From the NCBI GenBank assembly GCA_041393495.1, contig JAWKKA010000009.1, forward strand, positions 1 through 64,000: a DNA stretch of 64,000 nt, read 5' to 3'. Position numbers and translations under genes: made by a program. The notes beneath the pieces are model-generated. The model saw only the letters and a program-made list of their open reading frames with translations, was not told the DNA's origin and ran no database searches. Origin of the DNA: RHKX01 sp041393495. GTDB lineage: Bacteria; Actinomycetota; Thermoleophilia; Solirubrobacterales; 70-9. Shown here one piece after another: positions 41,163-49,703 of the stretch (positions within the stretch are counted from its first letter, which is position 1; the number at the start of each line of letters is the position of its first letter).

Positions 41163-42377
41163 ATGAGCCCGGGCGGCGATCAGGCGCTCCACGAGCGCTA
41201 CGAGGCGATCTTCGAGGGGATCGAGGCCCCGTTCGCGTTCGTCGATCTCGACTCGCTTGCGGCGAACGCCGACTCGATGCTGGCCCGGGCGGCCGACAAG
41301 CCGATCCGGGTCGCCTCGAAGTCGGTCCGCTGCCGCGGGGTGCTCGAGCGGATCGAGGCCCGCGACGAGCGCTTCCGGGGCCTGCTCTGCTTCACGCTGC
41401 CGGAGGCGCTGATGCTCGCCGAGGCGGGGTGGCGGGACCTCGTCGTCGCCTACCCGACGGTCGACCGGCACGCGATCTCGCGCCTGGCCGAGCTCGCCCA
41501 CGCCGACCCCGCGGCCGCGCCGGTGCTGATGGTCGATGAGGCGGCGCAGCTCGACCTGATCGAGGGATCGGTCGGCGCCGGGCCGACCCCGGTTCCGGTC
41601 GCGATCGACATCGACCTCTCCTACCGTGCCCTGCGTGGGGCGATCCACGCCGGCACGAAGCGCTCGCCGCTGCGGACCGCGGCGCAGGCGCGCGCGTTCG
41701 CCGAGGAGATCGCCTCCCGGCCCGGGCTCGAGCTGGCCGGGCTGATGGCCTACGAGGGCCAGGTCGCCGGCGTCGGCGACGCCGCGCCCGGCCGGGCCCT
41801 CCGCAACCTCGGGGTCCGGAGGATGCAGCGTGCCTCGATGGCCGAGATCGCCGGGCGCCGCGCCGAGATCGCCGCCGCGGTCGGCGCCGTGGCGCCGCTG
41901 CGGTTCGTCAACGGCGGCGGCACCGGCAGCCTCGAGCTGACGAGCCGCGAGGAGGCCGTCACCGAGCTCGCCGCCGGATCCGGCTTCTACGCCCCGGCCC
42001 TGTTCGACGACTACAGCCGCTTCTCGCTCCGACCCGCCGCCGGCTTCGCGCTGCCGATCGTCCGTCGGCCCGCCCCCGGCTGCGTCACCGCGCTCGGCGG
42101 CGGCTACGTCGCGTCCGGGGCCGCCGGCGAGGATCGCCTGCCGCGACCGTGGCTGCCGGCCGGCCTGCACCTCGATCGCTTCGAGGGCGCCGGCGAGGTC
42201 CAGACGCCGCTGCTCGGCGAGGTCGCCGTCCGGCTCCGGGTCGGCGACCGCGTCTACATGCGCCACGCCAAGGCCGGCGAGCTCTGCGAGCGCTTCGACT
42301 CGCTCTACCTCATCGCCGGGGATGCGATCGTCGCCGAGGCGCCGACCTACCGCGGCGAGGGCTGGACGTTCCTCTGA
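41163..42377 (+). CDS. PLP-dependent alanine-racemase-fold protein (amino acid deaminase/aldolase type)
   Basis: This 404-residue protein has an N-terminal alanine-racemase-type barrel. The PLP lysine lies in RVASKSVRCRGVL (about residue 57) and a phosphate-binding glycine stretch in RFVNGGGTGSLE. The C-terminal D-serine-dehydratase/D-threonine-aldolase-like domain has metal-site candidates near YMRHAKAGELCERF. Proteins of this kind are annotated as D-threonine aldolase or amino-acid deaminase/aldolase. It is convergent with a lactone oxidase gene (one-base gap); a similar pairing occurs in mycobacteria as far as I recall. The real substrate is unknown. Confidence 0.83.
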   Translation: MSPGGDQALHERYEAIFEGIEAPFAFVDLDSLAANADSMLARAADKPIRVASKSVRCRGVLERIEARDERFRGLLCFTLPEALMLAEAGWRDLVVAYPTVDRHAISRLAELAHADPAAAPVLMVDEAAQLDLIEGSVGAGPTPVPVAIDIDLSYRALRGAIHAGTKRSPLRTAAQARAFAEEIASRPGLELAGLMAYEGQVAGVGDAAPGRALRNLGVRRMQRASMAEIAGRRAEIAAAVGAVAPLRFVNGGGTGSLELTSREEAVTELAAGSGFYAPALFDDYSRFSLRPAAGFALPIVRRPAPGCVTALGGGYVASGAAGEDRLPRPWLPAGLHLDRFEGAGEVQTPLLGEVAVRLRVGDRVYMRHAKAGELCERFDSLYLIAGDAIVAEAPTYRGEGWTFL

Positions 42378-42378
42378 A

Positions 42379-43725
42379 TCAGCGGCGTCTGCGGCGCCGG
42401 CTCGGCGCTGCAACCGGCCCGAGCACCTGCTCGAGGTAGGGGTTGACGAAGGCGCCGTCGGGGTCGAGCTCGGCCCGGATCGCCCGGAAGTCCGCGAAGC
42501 GCGGGTAGAGCGGCGCCAGCTCGGCCGCCGAGAGGCGGTGACGCTTGCCCCAGTGCGGTCGGCCGCCGAAGTCGGCCATGGTCGCGGCGACCGCGTCGAA
42601 GTACGGCTGCCAGTCGCCGCGTGGATCGTGATGGACGGCGACGTAGGCGCTGTCGCGGCCGTATGCGGGGCTCAGCATCGCGTCGTCGCCGGCGACGAAC
42701 CGGACCTCGACCGGGAATGCGACCTGAAGCTCGCGCCGGGAGGCGGCCTCGAGCACGCGCTCGACGGCCGCCCGCGCGTGCTCGCGCGGGATCGCGTACT
42801 CCATCTCGGTGAAGCGAACGCGGCGCTCGGACGCATAGACGCGAAAGCCCGCGTCGAGCTTGTGGCGCCTGCCGGCGCCGGCGCCGGCGGCGGCGAGGCG
42901 CGAGAGCGTCGGGATCGCGGAGGGGACGTGCCGGGCGGCGCGGGCGAGCGCGGCGGCGGCCCAGTTCTCGACGATCACCTCCTGCGCGTAGGCGGCTGCC
43001 TGGCTCGACGGCTCGGCCGGCGCCTCGGTTCGCGTCGACTCGCGGCAGAGCGCCGTCTCGGTGTGCGGGAAGACGTAGAGCTCGAAGTGGTCGAAGCCGT
43101 CGGCGAGCTCGTCGAGCCGCTCGAGCGCCTCGGCGAGCGGCCGCGCCCGGTCGGTGCGGTCGATCCGGAAGTTCGTCACGACCCGCAGCGTCACCGAGTA
43201 GATCGCCCCGAGCGCCCCGAGCCCGACCCGGGCGGCGGCGAGCGCGTCGGCGTCATCGCCCCCGATCCGGCGCAGCGTGCCGTCGGCGCTGACGATCTCG
43301 ACCGCCTCGACCTGGGAGGAGAGGTTGCGGAACCGGGTCCCGGTCCCGTGCGTCGCGGTCGAGATCGAGCCGGCGAGCGTCTGGCTGTCGATATCACCGA
43401 GGCTCTCGAGCGCGAGCCCGAGCCGGTCGAGCCGGCGGTTGAGCACGCGGAGCGTGATCCCGCCTTCGACCTTGACGCGACCGCCGGCCCGGTCGACGTC
43501 GAGGACGCGGTCGAGCACCCGCATGTCGAGGAGGACGCCGTCGGTCAGTGCGGCGCCGCTGAACGAATGGCCCGAGCCCGCCACCTTCACGCGCCGGCCC
43601 TGCTCGGCCGCGGCGATCACGTCGCCGATCAGGCCCTCGCGCGTCCGCGGGCGCTGGATTCGCAGCGGTCGGCCGATCTGCTCGCCCGACCAGTTCCGCC
43701 AGCGCCTGCGAACCTCGTCCGCCAC
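42379..43725 (-). CDS. FAD-linked aldonolactone oxidase (L-gulonolactone/D-arabinonolactone type)
   Basis: This 448-residue vanillyl-alcohol-oxidase-family flavoprotein has a PP-loop FAD site (VKVAGSGHSFSG, about residues 46-57; the His may bear the flavin), the LAGSISTATHGTG segment (about 117-129) and the C-terminal ALO domain with GGRPHWGKRH (about 400). It should oxidise an aldono-1,4-lactone to an ascorbate-like product, using oxygen or another acceptor. The tail is a run of Arg. It nearly abuts the convergent PLP enzyme gene and lies 10 bases before the end of the MMPL gene. Confidence 0.88.
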   Translation of the reverse strand: MADEVRRRWRNWSGEQIGRPLRIQRPRTREGLIGDVIAAAEQGRRVKVAGSGHSFSGAALTDGVLLDMRVLDRVLDVDRAGGRVKVEGGITLRVLNRRLDRLGLALESLGDIDSQTLAGSISTATHGTGTRFRNLSSQVEAVEIVSADGTLRRIGGDDADALAAARVGLGALGAIYSVTLRVVTNFRIDRTDRARPLAEALERLDELADGFDHFELYVFPHTETALCRESTRTEAPAEPSSQAAAYAQEVIVENWAAAALARAARHVPSAIPTLSRLAAAGAGAGRRHKLDAGFRVYASERRVRFTEMEYAIPREHARAAVERVLEAASRRELQVAFPVEVRFVAGDDAMLSPAYGRDSAYVAVHHDPRGDWQPYFDAVAATMADFGGRPHWGKRHRLSAAELAPLYPRFADFRAIRAELDPDGAFVNPYLEQVLGPVAAPSRRRRRR

Positions 43726-43735
43726 GCGGCCAACG

Positions 43736-45916
43736 TTACCGGCGCAGCGACGGCTCCCGGAGGGCGTCCGGGTGCTGCGGGCGGCCCGGCCCCAGCGACT
43801 GCGCCGGCCACCAGGCCCGGTCGCCGAGCCGGTAGGTGATCGAGGGAACGAGCAGCGCGCGGACGACGAACGTGTCGATCAGGACGCCGAGCGAGACCGC
43901 CAGCCCGATCTGCACGAGCTCCTCGAGGGGCAGGAGCGTCAGCGTCGCGAACGTCCCGGCGAGGACCAGCCCGGCGCCGGTGACGACGCCGCCGGTCGTC
44001 ACGAGGGCGCTCAGGATCCCGTCCCGGGTGCCGACCCGCGCGGCCTCCTCCCGGGCCCTGGCCATCAGGAAGATGTTGTAGTCGACCCCGAGGGCCACCA
44101 GGAAGATGAAGGCGAGCAGCACGAGGTTGAAGGCCATCCCGCTCGACCCGAAGACCTCGGTGAACAGGAACGTGATCAACCCGATCGTCGCCGCGAACGA
44201 GAAGACCACGGTGACGATCAGGTAGAGCGGGGCGAGGATCGCGCGCAGGACGAGCGCGAGGATCGCCGCGACGACCAGCAGGGCGAGCGGCACGATCAGC
44301 CTCGTGTCGGCGGCGTTGGTCGCCTCGATGTCGACGTTCTCGGCGGGGATGCCGCCGAGCAGCGCCCCGGGGTCGATCTGGCGGAGCTCGGTGCGCAGCC
44401 CCTCGACTTCGCCGGTCACGGCGCCGGAATAGGGATCGCCGCGTAAGACGATGAACAGGACCGCCCGGTTCGAGCCCTCGACGGGCGGGCCCGGGACGGC
44501 GAGCCGGACCTGCGGCAGATGCTCGATCCGGCGCGCGGCATCGGCGGCGGCGTCCGCGTCGATGATCGCCGTCAGCGGCGAGGCGATCCCGGGCGGGAAA
44601 TGCGCGTCGATCGCCGCCGTGCCGGCGCTGGAGTCGGTCGGCTTCGTCTCGCCCTGCCCGAAGCCGATCGTCCCGTGCGAGATCAGGTTTCCGCACGCGA
44701 GGACGGCGAGCGCGGCGAAGATCGTCACGATCAGCGTCCCCGAGCGACGGCTGACCAAGGTGGCGGCGCGCGTCCAGGTCCGGGCGGGCTCGCGCGCGGT
44801 GAACTCGCGGGTCGGCCAGAACGCCCGGGCGCCGAGCAGCGACAGCAGCGCCGGCAGGAGGGTCAGCGCCGAGATCAGCATCACCGCGATCCCGATGCCA
44901 AGCACAGGGCCGAGCCATTTCGTCGATTCGAGGTCGGCGACGAGGAGGACGAGCATCGCGGCGATCACCGTTCCCGCCGAGGCGGCGATCGCCGGCGCCG
45001 TCTGCGCGAGGGCGGCCGGGAGGGCCCGGTCGGGCGCGGTCCCGCGATCGAGCTCCTCGCGGTAGCGGTGGACGAGCAGCAGCGAGTAGTCGGTGCCGGC
45101 GCCGAAGATCAGAACGAGCAGGAGCAGCGTCCCCTCGGTGTTGACCTCGATCAGGTCGGCCTTGATGAGGAGATACGCGATCCCGCAGCTGATCACGTAG
45201 GCGACGCCGACGACGACGAGCGGCAGGATCGCGAGCAAGGGCGCGCGATAGACGATCAGCAGGAGCAGGAGGACGAGCCCGACCGTCGCGAACAGGAGCG
45301 TGTTGCCGGCCTGATCGGCGACCCGCTCGAGGTCGGCGGCGACGCCGGCGGGCCCGGTGACGTGGGCGGTGACACCCGGAATCGAGTTGGCGGCGAGGTA
45401 GTCGCGGATCCGCCGCACGCCCTTCTTGATCGCATCGCGCTCCTCGGCGTTGATCGACAGCGCGACCAGGGCCGCATCGCCGTCCCGGGAGACCGGCCCG
45501 ACGCCGCGCACGATCGCCGCGCCGGTGCCGGTCAGGCTCCGAAACGAGCGCGAGAAGGGATCGAGGACCTGACTGGAGCCGGCGATGTCGAGCTTGCCAA
45601 GACCGTTGCCGATTCGCGCGATCGCCTTCTTGTCGGCGGGCCGGAGCCCGTCGCTGCGCTCGAAGACGATCAGGACCGGGACGCTGTCGCCGATCCCCCC
45701 GGACCCCTTCAGGAGGCCGATGACCTTCGTCGACTCGGCCGAGGCGGGGACGAAGCTGCTCTGGCCCGCCGAGGTGACATCGTCGAGATGGGAGCGGCCG
45801 AGCCAGCCGGCGACGACCAGCGGCACGAAGAGCGCGAGGACGACGAGGCGCCCGCGCCTTCCCGTTACCGCCTGCACCCACTGCGGGATCCCCAAGTCAC
45901 CGCGAGTCTCCCACAT
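43736..45916 (-). CDS. MMPL/RND-family transporter
   Basis: The protein has 726 residues from the ATG at 45916; longer in-frame starts would run through the tRNA-Ser gene. Two RND halves each have one membrane helix, an extracytoplasmic domain and five further helices. Proton-relay Asp-Tyr pairs lie in GAGTDYSLLLVHRYREE (first half) and ALGVDYNIFLMARAREEA (second half), the hallmark of MMPL proteins. These export lipids or siderophores, or confer resistance. The gene is on the strand opposite to tRNA-Ser(TGA), whose promoter overlaps its start. Confidence 0.93.
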   Translation of the reverse strand: MWETRGDLGIPQWVQAVTGRRGRLVVLALFVPLVVAGWLGRSHLDDVTSAGQSSFVPASAESTKVIGLLKGSGGIGDSVPVLIVFERSDGLRPADKKAIARIGNGLGKLDIAGSSQVLDPFSRSFRSLTGTGAAIVRGVGPVSRDGDAALVALSINAEERDAIKKGVRRIRDYLAANSIPGVTAHVTGPAGVAADLERVADQAGNTLLFATVGLVLLLLLIVYRAPLLAILPLVVVGVAYVISCGIAYLLIKADLIEVNTEGTLLLLVLIFGAGTDYSLLLVHRYREELDRGTAPDRALPAALAQTAPAIAASAGTVIAAMLVLLVADLESTKWLGPVLGIGIAVMLISALTLLPALLSLLGARAFWPTREFTAREPARTWTRAATLVSRRSGTLIVTIFAALAVLACGNLISHGTIGFGQGETKPTDSSAGTAAIDAHFPPGIASPLTAIIDADAAADAARRIEHLPQVRLAVPGPPVEGSNRAVLFIVLRGDPYSGAVTGEVEGLRTELRQIDPGALLGGIPAENVDIEATNAADTRLIVPLALLVVAAILALVLRAILAPLYLIVTVVFSFAATIGLITFLFTEVFGSSGMAFNLVLLAFIFLVALGVDYNIFLMARAREEAARVGTRDGILSALVTTGGVVTGAGLVLAGTFATLTLLPLEELVQIGLAVSLGVLIDTFVVRALLVPSITYRLGDRAWWPAQSLGPGRPQHPDALREPSLRR

Positions 45917-45957
45917 CGAGCGCCGGTCGGAGACAATGCCGGCGCCGCACCGATCCC

Positions 45958-46045
45958 GGAGGGGTGGCAGAGCGGTCGAATGCGCCGGTCTTGAAAACCG
46001 GTAACGGGCGATCCCCGTTCGTGGGTTCGAATCCCACCCCCTCCG
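45958..46045 (+). tRNA. tRNA-Ser (anticodon TGA)
   Basis: An 88-base type II tRNA. The acceptor stem is GGAGGGG with CCCCTCC, the anticodon stem GCCGG/CCGGT-like with loop CTTGAAA (TGA), with a long variable arm. The T arm is GTGGG-TTCGAAT-CCCAC and the discriminator is G. Confidence 0.96.
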
Positions 46046-46182
46046 CTCGCCGGCCACCCGCCCCATGCCTCGCCGGGCCTCCGCCGCTCGCCCGTGCCTC
46101 CCCCGCTCGCCGGCCAGCTCCCCCCGGCCGAACCTCCGCCGCGAGCGCCGGTGCAACTCCAACGCCGCTCCGGGCTAGATTC

Positions 46183-46740
46183 ATGGCCATGGCCGCCCGG
46201 CCGCCTCATATCGAGACCCGGCGCCTGACGCTGCGACCGCTCGACCGCGGCGACCTCGACGCGATCAGCGACCTGCTCGGGGACGCCGAGGCGCTCGAGC
46301 ACTGGGGACCTCCCCTCGATCGCGCCGGCGCCGAGGCCTGGATCGAGCGGAACCTGGCGCGTTACGAAGACGTCGGCTTCGGTCGCTGCGCCGTGCTGCT
46401 CCGCGAGACCGGCGAGCTGGTCGGCGACTGCGGCCTCGTCCCGACGAGCGTGGAGGGCGTCGCCGAGGTCGAGCTCGGCTGGAACGTCACCCGTGCCCAG
46501 CGGGGCCGCGGGATCGCAACCGAGGCGGCTGCGGCCTGGCGCGACCATGCGTTCGCGGCGCTCGGGCTGCCGCGGATCGTCTCGATGATCGGCGAGCGCA
46601 ACCTTCCCTCGCGCCGCGTCGCCGTGAAGCTCGGGCTCAGGCTCGAGCGACCGGCGCTCTGGGACGGCGGGCCGATGCTGATGTACTCGCTGGCCCGCCC
46701 GCTCAGCCGACGAGCCGGTAGATCTCGCACTCCGATCTGA
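46183..46740 (+). CDS. GNAT-family N-acetyltransferase (RimJ/RimL type)
   Basis: This 185-residue protein has the RimJ/RimL-like GNAT fold: IETRRLTLRPLDRGDLDAI at the start, VGDCGLVP and VELGWNVTRAQRGRGIATEA (acetyl-CoA-binding loop, residues about 100-119), then NLPSRRVAVKLGLRLE. It should acetylate the amino group of a protein N-terminus or small molecule. Two ATGs (46183 and 46189) are possible starts. The 3' end overlaps the convergent cyclase gene by 38 bases, making the last twelve residues (RRAGRSRTPI end) an overlap-coded tail. Confidence 0.88.
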   Translation: MAMAARPPHIETRRLTLRPLDRGDLDAISDLLGDAEALEHWGPPLDRAGAEAWIERNLARYEDVGFGRCAVLLRETGELVGDCGLVPTSVEGVAEVELGWNVTRAQRGRGIATEAAAAWRDHAFAALGLPRIVSMIGERNLPSRRVAVKLGLRLERPALWDGGPMLMYSLARPLSRRAGRSRTPI

Positions 46741-47821
46741 AGCCGCGGAGGTGGCGGCTGCCGAGCGACTCCCACAGTGGCTCGTCGCCGGCGCCGGCGA
46801 CGGCGGTGCCGGTCGCGAGCAGCTCGCCGGCGCCCGCGAGGGCGAGCAGGCGGGCGGTGAGGTTGACGGCAGCGCCGAAGTAGTCACCCTCGTAGCGGAG
46901 GATCTCACCCTCGTGGACGGCGCCGTGAAGCGCCGGCAATCCGTCGCCCTTCATCGCCTCCTTGATCCGCTGCCACGCTGCGACCGCCCCGGCGGCATCG
47001 GGATAGACGAGCATCGCGCCGTCGCCGAGGCCCTTGACGACCCGGCCCTCGGCGCCGCGCTGGTCGAACGTGGTGCGCGCGAAGCGGCTGGCCGCGTCCA
47101 TCGCAGCTTCATCGCCGTGGAGCTCCGCATACGCGGTGAAGTCCTTGAGGTCGCAGAAGAGCAGGCAGACCTCGGTCGCTCCCGGGATCGCTCCCGGCGC
47201 GAGGTCCTCGGCCTCGCGAACCGCGAACTGGGTCAGCTCGTAGTCGACCCAGCGGCGGTGGATGCCGAGCAGTAACGGATCGGCCAGGGGAAGCAGCTCG
47301 GCGAGCGCACGCTGAACGATCGCGAGGGCCTCAGCCGCGGGAACGTCGGAGCGGTGGACGCTCGCGGCCGTCTCGAACCGGAAGTTGTAGACCTCCGCCG
47401 CAGCGATCCGCGCCAGCGCCTGCCCCCAGACGCGCGAGATCTCGAGCTGGACGTCCATCGGCCACCAACCGCCGCGCTCGGCTGCGGCGACGAGCGCCTC
47501 GGCCTCTTCGGGCGTGAACCACGGCTCGTCGAGCTCGGGGCTGGGAAAGCCGAAAGCATGGACCATCCGCGCCGTCGCATCGGCCGGCCAGCCGCCGCGC
47601 TCCTCGATCGCGCGGGCGGAGACCGTCCGCCGCTCGCGGTCGGCGCCGAGCACCATGTCGAAGATCGCGTCCTCGAGCCGGCCGCGGTCGCGGGCATGCG
47701 CCATCGCCTCGATTGAGACGCCAAGCTCGAGCAGGGCTGTGACGAGGTCCCGTCGGTCGGCCGGGAGCCCGAGGTCCCGACAGACCGATTCCGCGTTCCC
47801 GGCTGAATCCGCATCGGGCAC
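46703..47821 (-). CDS. Class III adenylate/guanylate cyclase
   Basis: This 372-residue protein has a C-terminal class III cyclase domain (about residues 210-372). The first metal Asp lies in LLFCDLKDFTAYAE, the substrate Lys and second metal Asp in GRVVKGLGDGAML, and the transition-state Asn/Arg in GAAVNLTARLLALA. All key positions look intact. The N-terminal 200 residues are helical and resemble the autoinhibitory regulatory domain of Rv1264-type cyclases (GGWPADATARMVHAFGFPS). No membrane segment is present, so it is a soluble, homodimeric enzyme producing cAMP or cGMP, possibly pH-regulated. Confidence 0.9.
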   Translation of the reverse strand: MPDADSAGNAESVCRDLGLPADRRDLVTALLELGVSIEAMAHARDRGRLEDAIFDMVLGADRERRTVSARAIEERGGWPADATARMVHAFGFPSPELDEPWFTPEEAEALVAAAERGGWWPMDVQLEISRVWGQALARIAAAEVYNFRFETAASVHRSDVPAAEALAIVQRALAELLPLADPLLLGIHRRWVDYELTQFAVREAEDLAPGAIPGATEVCLLFCDLKDFTAYAELHGDEAAMDAASRFARTTFDQRGAEGRVVKGLGDGAMLVYPDAAGAVAAWQRIKEAMKGDGLPALHGAVHEGEILRYEGDYFGAAVNLTARLLALAGAGELLATGTAVAGAGDEPLWESLGSRHLRGFRSECEIYRLVG

Positions 47822-47841
47822 GCGGAGAGGATGACCGGTTT

Positions 47842-48126
47842 TCAGGCCTCCCGCTCGATCACGACCTCGCAGCGATCGACCGAGGCACGGGCGCCGGGGG
47901 TGTCGCCGGGGTCCATCTCGTCGAATACCCGATCGGCCTCGCGCATGTCCTCCTCGTTGGCGAAGAAGGCGACGAACAGGGCGGTCCCCTGGTCGGCGTC
48001 GTAGAGCATCTTCATCGCGGTCGCCTTGACGCCGGGAGGAGGACCGTCGCTCTCCTCGACCTGGGCGCGAACGTTGGCGATGGTCTGGTCGTTCACACCC
48101 GTGAACCGGACCGCTCTCGCATGCAT
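47842..48126 (-). CDS. Small conserved protein, unknown function
   Basis: This 94-residue protein has an opening MHARAVRFTGVNDQTIANV and the central ALFVAFFANEEDMREAD, a pattern of ferredoxin-like dimeric alpha/beta-barrel (ABM-like) proteins. A GGAAGGGG element precedes the ATG at 48126. The frame is open much further upstream, but those residues are low-complexity and lack a start signal. No function can be assigned. Confidence 0.72.
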   Translation of the reverse strand: MHARAVRFTGVNDQTIANVRAQVEESDGPPPGVKATAMKMLYDADQGTALFVAFFANEEDMREADRVFDEMDPGDTPGARASVDRCEVVIEREA

Positions 48127-48621
48127 GGAATCCCCTTCCCGTCGGTGGCCCTGCCCTATCGGCCCCGAGACTACTCCCGAACGAACGCCGCCGCCAGCCG
48201 TCTTGCGACGGCCAGGTCGGATGGGGGCAACCCCGAACCCGCCCACTCGCGACCAGCAGCCAAGATCCCGGGGGGAGCGGATCGAGATCCCGGCGCGGCG
48301 CCGATTGGTCCAGGCCCCGGCGCGGCAGCGATCATCCGGGTACCGGCTGGGGACCGGATCGTCCAAGCCCCGGCGCGGCAGCGGATCGAGGCCGTTCCGA
48401 CCGGTCGCCCGGGCCGGGGAGCCCGTGCTGGGGCGGCTGGCGACGAGAGGTCGGCGCGGGACGCCCCAGCGGGCTGGTCGGATCGAGTCTCCCGCGCGAA
48501 CGTCGCGACAGGATCGCGCGCCCCGCTCTTGCCGAGCGCCACGACAGGCGGCAAGAATCCTCACAGCGGCCACCGAGCGACCGGCGGGCCCGGCCCGCGC
48601 ACCGCTATCGTCGCCCGCGCG
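48127..48621. other. Low-complexity GC-rich intergenic stretch
   Basis: About 495 bases without a credible gene. It contains an imperfect direct repeat of 23 bases (48308-48330 and 48361-48383, one mismatch, CCCCGGCGCGGCAGCG core) spaced 53 bp, and further GATCCCGG-type repeats. Frames in both directions are open but of low complexity. Confidence 0.55.
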
Positions 48622-49569
48622 ATGAGCACCTCGATCGTCACCGGTGGCGCCGGTTTCCTCGGCTCCCACCTCTGCGAGCGACTGCTCGCGCGCGGCCACC
48701 GTGTGATCTGCCTCGACAACCTCGACACCGGCTCGCTGCTCAACATCAGCCACATCCGCGACGAGGCATTCGAGTTCCGCAACGTCGACATCACGGCCCC
48801 GGTCACGATCGAGGAGCCGGTCGACTTCATCTATCACCTCGCCTCCCCGGCCTCGCCGATCGACTACGCGCGCCTGCCGCTGCACACGCTCAAGGTCGGC
48901 TCTTACGGGACCCACCACATGCTCGGCGTCGCCAAGTTCAAGCGGGCCCGGTTCCTGCTCGCCTCGACGTCCGAGGTCTATGGCGACCCCCAGATCCACC
49001 CCCAGCCGGAGAGCTACTGGGGCCACGTGAACCCGATCGGCCCGCGCGGCGTCTACGACGAGGCGAAGCGCTACGCCGAGGCGCTGACGATGGCCTACCA
49101 CCGCCAGCAGGGCGTCGATACGGCGATCGTGAGGATCTTCAACACGCAGGGGCCGCGGATGCGCGCCCATGACGGCCGGGCGGTGCCGACGTTCCTGCGC
49201 CAGGCGCTGCAGGGCAAGCCGCTGACGGTGTTCGGCGACGGCAAGCAGACCCGGAGCTTCTGCTACGTCGATGACCTGATCCGTGGACTGCTTGCCCTGA
49301 TGGAGTCGGACCTGCACCAGCCGATCAACATCGGCAACCCCGACGAGCACACTCTGCTCGAGCTGGCCGAGACCGTCGTCGACGTCACCGGCTCCGATTC
49401 GGAGATCGTCTTCGAAGCGCTGCCGGTCGACGATCCGCAGGTGCGCCAGCCCGATATCACGCTCGCTCGCGAGCTGCTCGGCTGGGAGCCCAAGGTCCCG
49501 CTCCGCGAGGGCCTGAAGCGGACGGTCGAGCTCTCGGGCCGCGACCGATTGATCGGGGAGAACGACTGA
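48622..49569 (+). CDS. NAD-dependent sugar-nucleotide epimerase (UDP-glucuronate decarboxylase-like)
   Basis: This 315-residue extended short-chain dehydrogenase starts at the ATG at 48622. NAD-binding TGGAGFLGSHL (about residues 7-17), a LASTSEVYGDP segment with the catalytic Ser/Thr (about 116-126) and the YxxxK pair in VYDEAKRYAE (about 149-158) are intact. HLASPASPIDY and GDGKQTRSFCYVDD are typical of UDP-xylose synthase (UXS)-type enzymes. It would convert UDP-glucuronate to UDP-xylose for the glycan made by the nearby glycosyltransferases. UDP-glucose 4-epimerase activity is a less likely alternative. Confidence 0.9.
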   Translation: MSTSIVTGGAGFLGSHLCERLLARGHRVICLDNLDTGSLLNISHIRDEAFEFRNVDITAPVTIEEPVDFIYHLASPASPIDYARLPLHTLKVGSYGTHHMLGVAKFKRARFLLASTSEVYGDPQIHPQPESYWGHVNPIGPRGVYDEAKRYAEALTMAYHRQQGVDTAIVRIFNTQGPRMRAHDGRAVPTFLRQALQGKPLTVFGDGKQTRSFCYVDDLIRGLLALMESDLHQPINIGNPDEHTLLELAETVVDVTGSDSEIVFEALPVDDPQVRQPDITLARELLGWEPKVPLREGLKRTVELSGRDRLIGEND

Positions 49570-49610
49570 CCCCGGCCCTCGCCGCGGCACGGCTGACCCG
49601 GGCCATCGTC

Positions 49611-49694
49611 GCGGCGGCCCTGACCCGGGCCCACGCCGCGGCCGTCCTCACCGCGGCGGCCCTGACCCGGGCCCACGCCGCGGCCGCCCTCGTC
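49611..49694 (+). repeat. Two tandem 42-bp units before/in the GH114 gene
   Basis: Unit 1 (49611-49652) and unit 2 (49653-49694) differ at only a few bases; the 42 bp preceding them (49569-49610) is a weaker copy. The period is 14 codons and the unit reads AAALTRAHAAA in the frame of the following GH114 gene. Confidence 0.8.
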
Positions 49695-49703
49695 GCGGCA
49701 GCC

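Noticed and set aside
45917..46162. Longer N-terminus of the MMPL transporter
   Set aside because: It would translate through tRNA-Ser(TGA); the ATG at 45916 gives a normal MMPL N-terminus.
48240..49700. CRISPR array
   Set aside because: The repeats are only two to three units, unequal in spacing, partly coding, and there are no cas genes.
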